This document shows positions 32,242 to 42,000 of a stretch of DNA of 64,000 bases, one piece after another. The notes beneath the pieces are model-generated. The model made no database searches. It saw nothing but the letters and a program-made list of their open reading frames with translations, and was not told the origin of the DNA. Position 1 is the first letter of the stretch. Each line of letters opens with the position of its first letter. A program made the position numbers and the translations under genes. This stretch comes from Candidatus Saccharibacteria bacterium UBA5148 (GTDB lineage Bacteria > Patescibacteriota > Saccharimonadia > Saccharimonadales > UBA4665), in the NCBI GenBank assembly GCA_002413835.1, contig DHXU01000006.1:2386-66385 (forward strand). Reading direction: 5' to 3'.

Positions 32242-32324
32242 CGCAGTTGCCAAGAAGTGCTATGCTTTGCTATCGCCCGGTTTGTTATTCTCGACATGAG
32301 TGTGTTTTGATGCGGACACTGTAA

Positions 32325-32675
32325 ACAGCAAGTAGTATTAACACATTTCATTACGTCCCGCTGAGCACTGACGCAAGGTTAGATGATAATCGTAGCGGGT
32401 TCGAGGGCAAGCCTGTGAGCGAACATAACGCGGCGCTAAAACTCGCTGACGACATGTGGACGGCACGCTTTAACGGTGGTGAGTCTTTCCAAGACGTAAA
32501 AGAGCGGGTCAAGGGTTTCATGGATGAGCTTAAGTCCAGTGGTTGTCAATTAGTAGCAATAGTTAGCTCGAGGACTATCATTCAAATGTTTTATCTCCTG
32601 CTGAATGATTTGCCGAATGACAAGCTTTGGGATATCACTGTCGACAAGGGCAGTTGCATGGAATTGGATCTTTAG
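32325..32675 (+). pseudogene. histidine phosphatase-like gene, 5'-truncated
   Basis: The frame is open from 32325 and reads TFHYVPLSTDARLDDNRSGF, then EGKPVSEHNAALKLADDMWT and FKERVKGFMD-type sequence (GGESFQDVKERVKGFMDELK), followed by VAIVSSRTIIQMFYLL. GESF..V..RV..F is the middle motif of histidine phosphatases and the second half carries the region where the catalytic His should be, but here it reads VSSRT, so that His is lost. The RHG motif at the N-terminus is missing. A GTG at 32415 could start an 86-residue product; more likely this is decayed. Confidence 0.5.
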
Positions 32676-32710
32676 ATAGGGCTACCGTGTGATATGCGTA
32701 TTGTCATGAG

Positions 32711-32740
32711 ACGGCTGCCGATGGTAGCCGTTTCATTTTA
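32711..32740 (+). terminator. rho-independent terminator
   Basis: acggctgcc pairs with ggtagccgt (one mismatch) around gat, followed by ttcatttta. Confidence 0.7.
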
Positions 32741-32865
32741 TGTTTGACGCTTATGCTCATAGATACGTATGATGTTCACATGGTAGCGTGCCGCCTATGA
32801 TGTCTATGAAGCAGAATACATAATTACACGCTCAGAAGCCTCTCGCTCGGCTTTCGCGGCCAACA

Positions 32866-34299
32866 ATGTTTGGAATCCTGATAGTGGTACTGCTGTTTGC
32901 TGCGTTGGGAGCGTATCTGCTTACAAGATCACACGCCGCAACGCCGTTTATCTCTGTACAGCCTGAGTCTGGTGTAGTCACGGGAACTGCCAAGGTGGTG
33001 ACTGACACGGCTGCCTCCGGTTCGAAAGCAATCACATTCGCTGCGCCGCCGCCAGCTACGGGTTTTGTACACCCGGGTATAACAGTCGGCAGGACCCAGC
33101 TTGATTTTGTGAAAGCCAAGATTGCTGCCGGGCAGGAGCCCTGGAAGTCGGCTTTTACGAAATTACAGACGCAGGGGACGGCTGCCGACGGCCAGAAGGT
33201 GTACTCGACCAGCTATGTCCCGCATCCGGTTGACATCGTGAAATGTGCCACAGCTGGTGGCAAGGCCTATATTGCCGCCCACCCGGAGCTGACCTACCTC
33301 AAAGAGCAGGGGTGCTCGGCGCAGACCGATGATGCGATCGCGGCCTACGCTGACGCGCTGCAGTGGTATTACACCGGTAACCCGGCCTATGCCCAGACGG
33401 CGATCAAGATTATGAATGCCTGGTCGGGCACGCTGACGACAATCTGGTTCGACCAGCCGCGTCAGCCAAGTGGCGCTTACATTTACGGCAATGGCAAGCT
33501 GCAGGCCGCCTGGGCTGGCGAAACAATCACCCGGGCAGCTGAGATCATTCGCCATACCTACACACCGGCGGCCGGGCAGGAAACATTCAATGTCCCGCGC
33601 TTCTCAACGATGTTGAACAATGTATACTTGCCGCTGACCATTGATAACTGGACTGATTGTTGCACGAACTGGCTGCTTTCGACTACCGATGCGACAATCG
33701 CCATCGGTGTCTTTACCGACAACAAAGCCACCTTCGATAACGGCATCGGCGACTGGCGCGGCCAGGTCCCGGCAGCAATCTATCTGGCGAGTGATGCGCC
33801 GAAATATCCTTGGGTAGGGAACGGTCCGAATCCGCCGCCAGCCAGTAACTACGATAAGCCGACAGGGACCTACGAATATCTCCGCACCGGTATCTGGATC
33901 AGTGCGCCCAACTACGTGGACGGGATGGAAGCGGAGATCTGCCGTGACTTCGGCCACGTCGTTATGGGACTGGAGGCCATGTCGTACGGCGCTGAGACGG
34001 CTCGCTTGCAGGGAATAGACCTGTGGGGCGAACAACAGACTCGCATTGTCAAAGCCTATGAATTTAATACGCAATATGCCATACAACAGAATGCGACTGG
34101 CTCTGTGCCGACCTGGCTTTGCAACGGTCAGCTGAAAACGACGGTACTGCAGCTCGGATTCGAAATCGCCTACAATCACTATCACAACCGCAAGGGCATT
34201 GCTATGCCGTACACGCTGCAAGCCGTTAATAAAGTCCGTCCGACCTCATCCGGCTTACACATGGATTACGAAACGCTGACCAGCGCCGGCACTCCATAA
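32866..34299 (+). CDS. exported alginate-lyase-like protein
   Basis: 477 residues. One membrane helix at the N-terminus (FGILIVVLLFAALGAYLLTR), then a short carbohydrate-binding-like module (FISVQPESGVVTGTAKVVTD, continuing TAASGSKAITF), and from about 65 a helical toroid-like domain resembling the alginate lyase superfamily (FVHPGITVGRTQLDFVKAKI; DDAIAAYADALQWYYTGNPA; RTGIWISAPNYVDGMEAEIC RDFGHV). It would act on polysaccharide outside the cell, anchored to the membrane. The true start is unclear: the frame continues upstream with a basic KPLARLSRPT segment suited to a membrane anchor, but a TAA at 32821 separates it from an ATG at 32806. Confidence 0.7.
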   Translation: MFGILIVVLLFAALGAYLLTRSHAATPFISVQPESGVVTGTAKVVTDTAASGSKAITFAAPPPATGFVHPGITVGRTQLDFVKAKIAAGQEPWKSAFTKLQTQGTAADGQKVYSTSYVPHPVDIVKCATAGGKAYIAAHPELTYLKEQGCSAQTDDAIAAYADALQWYYTGNPAYAQTAIKIMNAWSGTLTTIWFDQPRQPSGAYIYGNGKLQAAWAGETITRAAEIIRHTYTPAAGQETFNVPRFSTMLNNVYLPLTIDNWTDCCTNWLLSTTDATIAIGVFTDNKATFDNGIGDWRGQVPAAIYLASDAPKYPWVGNGPNPPPASNYDKPTGTYEYLRTGIWISAPNYVDGMEAEICRDFGHVVMGLEAMSYGAETARLQGIDLWGEQQTRIVKAYEFNTQYAIQQNATGSVPTWLCNGQLKTTVLQLGFEIAYNHYHNRKGIAMPYTLQAVNKVRPTSSGLHMDYETLTSAGTP

Positions 34300-34346
34300 A
34301 AGGTTTATACTAGTAATAAATAAGATTCTAAAACAGGAAGACGTAT

Positions 34347-35786
34347 ATGAAGTACTCAGACGCTGTTCCAGACGTGTCGCTGGAAAACTATAAACGAACC
34401 AAGATTGTGGCCACCGTCGGTCCATCGACTGACAGCTACGAGCTGGTCCGTGACCTTATCAAAGAAGGTGCCAACGGTCTGCGGCTGAACTTCAGCCACG
34501 GCACGCACGAGGAGCATGGCCAGCGTATCATCTGGATCCGCAAGGCTTCCAAGGAGCTCGGCAAGCCGGTGGCGATCATTCAGGATTTGCAGGGCCCCAA
34601 GGTCCGTCTGGGCGATTTTGACGGTGTGATTAACGTCCTGACTGGTCAGGAACTACACTTTGCCTACAATGCCGACATGGAAGCGACCGAGCACATCCCA
34701 ACTCAGTACGATCTGGCCAAAAAGGTCAAACGCGGCGAGCGGCTCTTTTTGTACGATGGTAAAGTTCGCACTACGATCACCAGCGTCAAAAACGGTGTGG
34801 TCTACGCCCGGGCCGAAAACGATGGCATCCTAATCAAGCGCAAGGGCATGAACCTGCCAGATACCGACTTCGGTGGCGACATTATTACCACCAAAGACAA
34901 GGCCGACCTGGTGTATGGTTCGACTCAGGATATTGATTATGTGGCCCTCAGCTTCGTGCAGACCGCTGATGACATTCATGACCTGCGCCGTCGTCTCAAG
35001 ACTCTCGGCAGCAATGCGCATATTATTTCCAAGATTGAAACCCGGGCGGCCACCGAGCCAGCCAACCTTGATGCCATTATTCAGGCCTCCGACGCAGTTA
35101 TGATCGCTCGTGGTGACCTGGCCGTCGAGACACTAGCCGAATCGGTGCCGGTGGTGCAGCGCCAAATTATTGGCCTGGGCATGCGCTACGCTAAGCCGAC
35201 GATCGTCGCCACTCAAATGCTGGCCAGTATGACCGAAATGCCCGACCCAACTCGTGCCGAAGTCTCTGATGTCGCCACGGCTGTCTTCCTGGGTGCCGAC
35301 AGCGTCATGCTGAGCGACGAGACCGCCAGTGGCAAGTATCCGATTGAGGCCGTCAAAACGATGAAGCGGGTCATCCGTTACACCGAAGCCAACATGTCGC
35401 TCAAAGTGACGTATCCCGACTACGAGGATCATAGCCGCCAGGCCTCGATCAGTAAAGCTATCATCAGCCTGGCCGGCACCATCCAGGCTCGGGCTATCGT
35501 CGCCGAGACCAAGACTGGTGCCACCACGCTGCAAATTGCCTCCAATCGTCCCGGCATCCCGATTATCGCTGTTACCAGTGACATCCGCACGCTGCAGCAG
35601 CTGTCGATCGTCTATGATGTCAAGAGTTACCTCCGTCCGGTTGACGCCCAGGCCGCTGACAAGCTGACCAAATGGTTGGCCACCAACAAGGTCCTCACCA
35701 AGGGTGAAATCGTCGTGACAGTCTCCGGGCAGTATCCTGGCCTGGCGGGTGCCACCGACACAATCAAAGTCCGCGTCGTCGAGTAG
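34347..35786 (+). CDS. pyk: pyruvate kinase
   Basis: 479 residues. Motifs in order: TKIVATVGPST, GLRLNFSHGTHEEHG, QDLQGPKVRLGDFDG, the substrate-binding SKIETRAATEP, MIARGDLAVE, ATQMLASMTEMPDPTRAEVS and MLSDETASGKYPIEAVKTM, then the C-terminal domain. It converts PEP and ADP to pyruvate and ATP in the cytoplasm. SD aggaag. It heads the glycolytic group pyk-pgk-tpiA but is separated from pgk by a long inverted repeat and terminator, so expression may be partly uncoupled. Confidence 0.97.
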   Translation: MKYSDAVPDVSLENYKRTKIVATVGPSTDSYELVRDLIKEGANGLRLNFSHGTHEEHGQRIIWIRKASKELGKPVAIIQDLQGPKVRLGDFDGVINVLTGQELHFAYNADMEATEHIPTQYDLAKKVKRGERLFLYDGKVRTTITSVKNGVVYARAENDGILIKRKGMNLPDTDFGGDIITTKDKADLVYGSTQDIDYVALSFVQTADDIHDLRRRLKTLGSNAHIISKIETRAATEPANLDAIIQASDAVMIARGDLAVETLAESVPVVQRQIIGLGMRYAKPTIVATQMLASMTEMPDPTRAEVSDVATAVFLGADSVMLSDETASGKYPIEAVKTMKRVIRYTEANMSLKVTYPDYEDHSRQASISKAIISLAGTIQARAIVAETKTGATTLQIASNRPGIPIIAVTSDIRTLQQLSIVYDVKSYLRPVDAQAADKLTKWLATNKVLTKGEIVVTVSGQYPGLAGATDTIKVRVVE

Positions 35787-35792
35787 GGTGGC

Positions 35793-35921
35793 CAAATCTT
35801 ACAGGGGTTTTTGGATAGTCACCATCCCGAAGTGGAGCCCGAGTAGTAAAAACCGAGACCTGAGGCTCGGTTTTTATCTGCCCGGAGCGCGAACGCTATC
35901 CAAAAACCCCTGTAAGATTTG
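35793..35921. repeat. perfect 26-bp inverted repeat bracketing a terminator
   Basis: Arms 35793-35818 and 35896-35921 (caaatcttacaggggttttt then ggatag, and its complement) are perfect. The 77-nt loop contains the hairpin accgag-acctgag-gctcggt flanked by A and T runs. Confidence 0.95.
35847..35876 (+). terminator. bidirectional terminator inside the inverted repeat
   Basis: aaaaaccgag-acctgag-gctcggttttta: a 7-bp GC stem with A-run before and T-run after. Confidence 0.85.
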
Positions 35922-35967
35922 CTGAGTGGTGCTATACTTATGCTTAAGATTATGCATAAGCGTATAG

Positions 35968-37308
35968 GTGGGCTATAAGTTGTTTACGAAACAGACAATC
36001 CGCGATATTGAACTGCGAGATAAGACAGTTTTGGTACGGGCCGACTACAATGTGCCTGTCAAAGACGGCAAGATTACCGATGATTACCGCATCAAACAGT
36101 CGATTCCGACGCTGAAGTATTTGCTGGAGCAGGGTGCCAAAGTCGTCGTCTGCTCACATCTTGGCCGGCCAAAAGGCCCGGGCGATGCGTCGGCCAGTTT
36201 ATTCCCAGTTGCTAAGCGCCTCCACGAGCTCCTTGGCCGCGAAGTCCAGTTTGTACCGGATTGCATTGGTGAGCGCGTCGACAAAGCCGCCGCTAGCTTG
36301 CAGCCCGGCCAGGTATTATTGCTCGAAAACCTGCGCTTCCACCCCGGGGAAGAAGCCAATGACCCCAAATTTGCCAAGCAGCTGGCTTCCGTCGCTGACG
36401 TTTTCGTGCAGGACGGCTTCGGGGTGGTGCACCGGGCACACGCCAGCACTGAAGGCGTGACACACCTTTTGCCAAGTGTGGCTGGCCTACTGCTGGAGCG
36501 TGAAGTCGACACTATCACAAACGTTATGAAAAATCCGAAGCGCCCACTCGTGGCTGTCGTCGGTGGCGCCAAGATTGCTGACAAGATTGATATCCTGCAC
36601 CAGTTTATTGAGTTTGCAGATTTCGTAGCTGTCGGTGGCGCCATGGCCAACACGTTCCTGAAGGCCGAGGGTATTGATATTGCGGCCAGCCTGGTTGACG
36701 CCGAAGAGGTGTCAGTTGCCAAAGACATCATGGCCAAGGCACGGGCTGAGGCCAAGCGGCGCAGATTCGTATTTTACATTCCACAGGATGCAGTCGTGGC
36801 CAGCAAGATTGAAAGTAAGGCGGAGACGCGAATTATCGATTTTAGCGCTCATGTCATCGCGGATATTGAGAATTATCCGAAGCGGCCGCCAGCTAGCAGC
36901 GGCCACATCGCCGAGCATGAGATGATCCTGGATATCGGGCCGTTTACGGGAGCCTTCATTGCCGGTAGCATCCAGTTGGCGGAAACCGTTGTCTGGAGCG
37001 GTGCGATGGGAGTAACCGAAGTCAAAGGGTTACAGGGACCGATTGGGCCATTTGCTCATGGTACTGACCTGGTCATGGAGGCGATGCTCGGTCAGTTCGG
37101 CAACGGCCCGAACAAACCATTCAGCCTGGTCGGCGGTGGCGATACGGTCGGCTATGTCGAAAGCCGTGGGCTGGTCGGGGCTTTCAGTCATGTATCAACC
37201 GGTGGTAGCGCCAGCCTGGAGCTGATGGCCGGCCGAAAATTACCCGGTGTCGAAGCATTGTTACCGGCGACTGACTCGTCTAAAGAATTGCCGAAGGACG
37301 ACAAATAG
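35968..37308 (+). CDS. pgk: phosphoglycerate kinase
   Basis: 446 residues, about 50 more than most bacterial enzymes. It has KTVLVRADYNVPVKDGKITD, SHLGRPKG, LLLENLRFHPGEE, HRAHAS, VGGAKIADKIDIL, VWSGAMGV and FSLVGGGDTVGYVE, covering both domains and the nucleotide site. It converts 1,3-bisphosphoglycerate and ADP to 3-phosphoglycerate and ATP. Start is GTG at 35968; a TTG at 35980 would begin LFTKQTIRD and is an alternative. The extra length is an insertion near FIPQDAVVASKIESKAETRI (about 265-300) and a tail. tpiA follows after 43 nt. Confidence 0.95.
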   Translation: MGYKLFTKQTIRDIELRDKTVLVRADYNVPVKDGKITDDYRIKQSIPTLKYLLEQGAKVVVCSHLGRPKGPGDASASLFPVAKRLHELLGREVQFVPDCIGERVDKAAASLQPGQVLLLENLRFHPGEEANDPKFAKQLASVADVFVQDGFGVVHRAHASTEGVTHLLPSVAGLLLEREVDTITNVMKNPKRPLVAVVGGAKIADKIDILHQFIEFADFVAVGGAMANTFLKAEGIDIAASLVDAEEVSVAKDIMAKARAEAKRRRFVFYIPQDAVVASKIESKAETRIIDFSAHVIADIENYPKRPPASSGHIAEHEMILDIGPFTGAFIAGSIQLAETVVWSGAMGVTEVKGLQGPIGPFAHGTDLVMEAMLGQFGNGPNKPFSLVGGGDTVGYVESRGLVGAFSHVSTGGSASLELMAGRKLPGVEALLPATDSSKELPKDDK

Positions 37309-37351
37309 TGGTCTTTATAGTACAATACTGTAGTATAAAATCATAAGCTTT

Positions 37352-38131
37352 ATGAAAAAAACACTAATAATTGCCAACTGGAAGATGAACCTGGATACAC
37401 ATGAGGCCAGCACGTTATTGCACCGGTATCATGAGACGATTCAGATCCACCGTGATATCGAGATTGCCGTAGCCCCGAGCACGCTCAGTCTGCAGCCTCT
37501 GAGTGTTGAGCTTGATCGCCGTAAGTTCCGGCTTTGTGCCCAGGACGCCTACTTCAAGGACGAAGGCCCGTACACTGGTGAAGTGTCGTTCGCGATGCTG
37601 CAGGGTCTGGTGCATTACAGCCTTATCGGCCACTCGGCTCGCCGGGTCTACTTCGGTGAGACGCTCGAAACAGTCCGCGACAAAGTCACCGCGGCAGTCC
37701 GCAACGGGATTACCCCGGTCATCTGTATCGGTGAAACCAAACAGGAACGTGACGACGGTGAAACCAAGCAGGTCATCCATGACCAGCTGACAACGGCGCT
37801 GAGCAATATCACCTCTGATGATATCGAGGAGATCGTCATAGCGTACGAGCCGGTATGGGCCATCTCGACATTCGAAGGCGAAGTCGCCAAACCTGACGAT
37901 ATGCAGAAAGCATTTGATTATATCCGCTTCCAGGTCAAGGAGCTATATGGGGCGCGGGCATCGGAAGCCGTCCGGGTACTGTATGGTGGTAGTGTCAATG
38001 AACACGACGTCCGGGCCTATCTGGCACTATCAGGGTGTAACGGAGTATTGGTCGGGGCAGCCAGCCTCAATTATGCGAAATTCAGCGCCATCGTCGATAG
38101 CGCCTACCGTTTACACCATCAAGTTGAATAA
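37352..38131 (+). CDS. tpiA: triose-phosphate isomerase
   Basis: 259 residues. NWKMN carries the catalytic Lys, GHSARR the electrophilic His and IAYEPVWAIST the catalytic Glu; the phosphate loop reads VLYGGSV and GVLVGAASL. The usual GHSERR and GTG are slightly changed (GHSARR, AISTFEG). It interconverts DHAP and glyceraldehyde-3-phosphate. It follows pgk closely and precedes a membrane protein after 17 nt, so pgk-tpiA-38149 may be one unit. Confidence 0.96.
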   Translation: MKKTLIIANWKMNLDTHEASTLLHRYHETIQIHRDIEIAVAPSTLSLQPLSVELDRRKFRLCAQDAYFKDEGPYTGEVSFAMLQGLVHYSLIGHSARRVYFGETLETVRDKVTAAVRNGITPVICIGETKQERDDGETKQVIHDQLTTALSNITSDDIEEIVIAYEPVWAISTFEGEVAKPDDMQKAFDYIRFQVKELYGARASEAVRVLYGGSVNEHDVRAYLALSGCNGVLVGAASLNYAKFSAIVDSAYRLHHQVE

Positions 38132-38148
38132 ATGGCGGACATGCAATT

Positions 38149-38907
38149 ATGGCTATCAAAAAACAAATAAACCAAGCAAAATCTGACTCAGCCGCTGCGC
38201 ATCCGGTTAAAATCTTTGATGTTGCCAAACCTGGTGTACTGACGCCTGCCACGGCCACGGCCCGGCCGGTAATTATTACAAATAGGGCGGTCATGCAGGA
38301 TCCGATGATGGTTGCCAAGCCGCAAAGTGACCTGGCGGACAAGGACCCTACGGCTCGTGCGCAGAACATGTCACCAAAGATGGTTATCAAACCGTTCAGT
38401 GGACGAGCGCAGGATACTGACACTGACGGTGTACTCGAGCCGGGCGAGACAGCAATCATCCATCCGGCTGCCGAGCCATCAGAAGATAGTAAGGTTACGG
38501 AATCATCAGCCGATACGCCGGCAACTGAGTCAGATCGGCAGCCGGCCGTTGCCGAAACCGGCAAGACTCAGGAAGATCTGGCTGCTCATAGTGACGCCGC
38601 CGCTACCCCAAGTACCGCCGACTCCACCGCAGCAAGCAGTGATGAGCCGACAGAAGTTGACCTGAATGAGGATACTGCCAAGATGGAAGCCGAAGCCAAA
38701 GCTCAGGACGAGCTTGATACGCTTGTCGAGCAGAAAAAATACTTCTTACCAATTAATGCCATCAGCTTGCGGCGCAGCAAGCACGTATCTATATTTGGTG
38801 TTCTGCTGATCATCCTGTTGGCCGTTGTCTGGCTCGATATCGCTATGGACGCCGGCTTTATTACAGTTCCCGGGCTGCATGCTCTGACGCACTTGTTTCA
38901 CAATTAG
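38149..38907 (+). CDS. disordered protein with one C-terminal membrane helix
   Basis: 252 residues. The first 190 are low-complexity, rich in Ala, Pro, Thr, Asp and Glu (KQINQAKSDSAAAHPVKIFD; PSTADSTAASSDEPTEVDLN). A membrane helix at about 222-243 (VSIFGVLLIILLAVVWLDIA) is followed by a short tail, so it is probably tail-anchored with the long part in the cytoplasm. Similar tail-anchored disordered proteins are common in Saccharibacteria beside housekeeping genes; function unknown. Co-transcription with tpiA is likely. Confidence 0.65.
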   Translation: MAIKKQINQAKSDSAAAHPVKIFDVAKPGVLTPATATARPVIITNRAVMQDPMMVAKPQSDLADKDPTARAQNMSPKMVIKPFSGRAQDTDTDGVLEPGETAIIHPAAEPSEDSKVTESSADTPATESDRQPAVAETGKTQEDLAAHSDAAATPSTADSTAASSDEPTEVDLNEDTAKMEAEAKAQDELDTLVEQKKYFLPINAISLRRSKHVSIFGVLLIILLAVVWLDIAMDAGFITVPGLHALTHLFHN

Positions 38908-39014
38908 GATGTAGGAAGCACATCGAGATGCCAGCGCCTCGTTTAATACAACACTGTCATCGCCCCGATGCCATCTAAAATTTGCTAAACTAGAGAGATG
39001 ACTGGAGCGGTTGA

Positions 39015-42000
39015 GTGGAACTGAATGATTTATTAGTGGGGCTTAATCCTGAGCAGCGGCGGGCAGTCGAAACGACTGACGGCCCACTGCTGATTCAGGC
39101 TGGCGCCGGTTCGGGCAAGACCAAGACGCTGACGCACCGCATCGCCTATCTGATAGCCAGCCGGCGGGCGACGCCGTACAACATCCTGGCCGTGACCTTC
39201 ACGAACAAAGCTGCCAAGGAAATGCGCCACCGTGTCGGTGAGCTGGTCGGGCAGAATTCCGATAACCGCAGCTTCATGCCGTATATGGGAACCTTCCACG
39301 GCATCTGTGTCCGATTGCTGCGCCAGGACGGCGACTACATCGGCATCCCGAAGACTTTCGTAATATTCGATGAATCAGACCGCCAATCGGCAGTCAAACA
39401 GGCCAGCAAGCAGCTGATGCTCGATGAGAAAGCCTTTCCGGCGCGGGCCATCGGCAGCCTGATCAGCACCGCCAAAAACGAGATGCTGTCGCCAGACGAG
39501 TACAAAGCCATTGCTAACAGCCCGGCCCAGCAGGCCGCCGCTCAGGTATTCCCGATTTATCAGCGGATACTGAAGGACGCTGCAGCCCTGGATTTCGACG
39601 ATCTGATCAACCGCACGGTCGGCTTGTTGGAGAACCACGTCGAGGTCCGCGAGAAGTGGCGCAATCAGTTCAAATACATCATGATCGACGAATACCAGGA
39701 CACCAACCTGGCGCAGTACAAACTCGTCAAGCTGCTGACGAACGACGACAATAACATCGCTGTCGTCGGTGATGACTGGCAATGCCTGCTGTCTGGAAGT
39801 CTGATTCAGACTGCGGACGGTGAGAAAGCTGTTGAGGATGTCACGAAAGGTGAAGAAGTCATCTCCGCCAGCGGCTATAGCAAAACCGGAAAGTTCACCG
39901 TAACAGCTGTCAAAAGCTTTCCGTATAGCGGTGAGATTATCAAAATCACGACTGTGTCAGGAAAGCAGTTATCATGCACACCAAACCACCTGCTGTTTGC
40001 CCGCTTCGATAAGACAGATTCACACTTCGTCTATTTGATGTATGCTAAGCCATACGGTTTTCGGATCGGCATTACCAAAGGGACGCGTTTTGATGGCAAA
40101 AAGGATGATATCGGCTTGCGCGTCCGCGCCAATCAAGAGCGTGCTGACAGGATGTGGATCTTGAAGATCTGCCCGACGCGGGCTGAGGCTCAGTATAATG
40201 AAGCACTTTATTCCTATAAGTACGGTGTACCTCAAGTAGTATTCCATGCATTTAATAATCGGGCGATGGCCATGACCCAGGAGCAGATCGATTCGCTCTA
40301 CAAAGAGATCGACACTGAAACCCGCGGACATGAAGTACTAAAAGAAGCCGGACTTAATTTTGACTATCCGCACTTTGTGCCACAGGCCACGACCCGCTAT
40401 AAGACAAAGCGGCTTGTTATTAATGTTGTACTATTTGGATCTCGGCGGATGACAGTCAGGAGTAACTGGGCCGATAGCCGAATTTCGGCCAATACAACAG
40501 ATAAAAATGATTTGTCTCTGTTTGAAAAGCTCGGATATAGCGTCCGGCCAGGCAGGGCGAATACCTTTCGGAGTGAAATCCATAGTATGGATTATGGCAA
40601 GATAGAGACCATTCTCGATGAGTTTCGATCAGAGCTAGGTTCAGATGTTTACGTCAATAGATATGCTTTCATGACCGACCAGAAATTCGCGTTTACGCCG
40701 GCTGGCAACCTCCATCCCGGCATGACGGTGCCGATTGAGCGGGGTGGGGAAATTGTAGGCGACCAGATTAAAACTGTTGTAAAAGAAATGTATGATGGGC
40801 TGGTCTATGACCTCGATATCGACCAGGTGCATAATTATGTTGCTGGTGGAATTGTAGTCCACAATTCGATTTACTCCTGGCGCGGGGCGGATTTCCGCAA
40901 CATCCTGAACTTCGAGCGTGATTACAAAGATTGTACCATCATCAAACTGGAGCAGAATTATCGTAGCACCGGCCACATTCTCGAGGCGGCACACTCTATA
41001 ATCACCAAGAATTCGCAGCGCTCTGACAAGGAACTATGGACTGAAGCCGGCAAGGGTATGCCGGTGCAGCTCAAGCAGGTCAACAATGAACGCGCCGAAG
41101 GCGAAGCCATGGTCATCGCCATGCGCCGTGGTATCGACAGCGGTATTAACGGTAAGAGACGCAGCTACCGTGATTTTGCCGTCCTGTACCGTACCAATGC
41201 CCAGTCCCGGTCGATTGAAGAGGCCTTCATCCACTACGGTGTGCCGTACCGCATCGTCGGTGGCCAGCGCTTCTACGACCGCAAGGAAATCAAGGACATT
41301 GTGGCCTATCTGCGGCTGATTTATCAACCCGAGGACCGCATCAGCTTCGAGCGGATCGTCAACGTACCGACCCGCGGCATCGGCGCCAAGTCACTGCAGA
41401 ATTTCTTTGCCTGGCAGCGGTCGCTCGATCTCAGTATGTCGCAAGCACTGACGCAGGCCGCCACCTGCATGGATATAACTGCCAAAGCCCGCAAGGCGCT
41501 GACTGAACTCGGTGACATCATGCTCAGCCTGCGTCGCCAGGTCGATGAACTGCCGGTGACCGGGCTGCTCGATTCGCTCCTGCGGCGGATAGATTATCTT
41601 CATTTTCTGAACGATGGTACGCCGCAGGGCGAATCGCGACAGGAAAACGTCAAAGAACTGCTCTCTGTCGCCCAGAGCTATGCCGAAGTCGGGCTCGACG
41701 GCTTTCTGGAGGAGATCAGCCTGGTCAGCGACATCGATAGCGCTGACTTTGATAGTGACGCCGTGACGCTGATGACACTGCACGCCGCCAAAGGTCTGGA
41801 GTTCCCGGTCGTTTTCATGACTGGGCTAGAAGAAACCATCTTTCCGCATTCCCGTGCGCTCTACGACCAGGCCGAGATGGAAGAGGAACGGCGGCTGTGT
41901 TACGTCGGCATGACCCGTGCCCGCGAGGAACTTTATCTGCTATGTGCCACCAGCCGCATGCTCTATGGCGGCGTCCAGCACAACCCGCCCAGCCGCTTCC

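Noticed and set aside
35133..35795. 220-codon minus-strand frame in pyk
   Set aside because: Pyruvate kinase motifs are continuous on the plus strand; the antisense frame has no family match.
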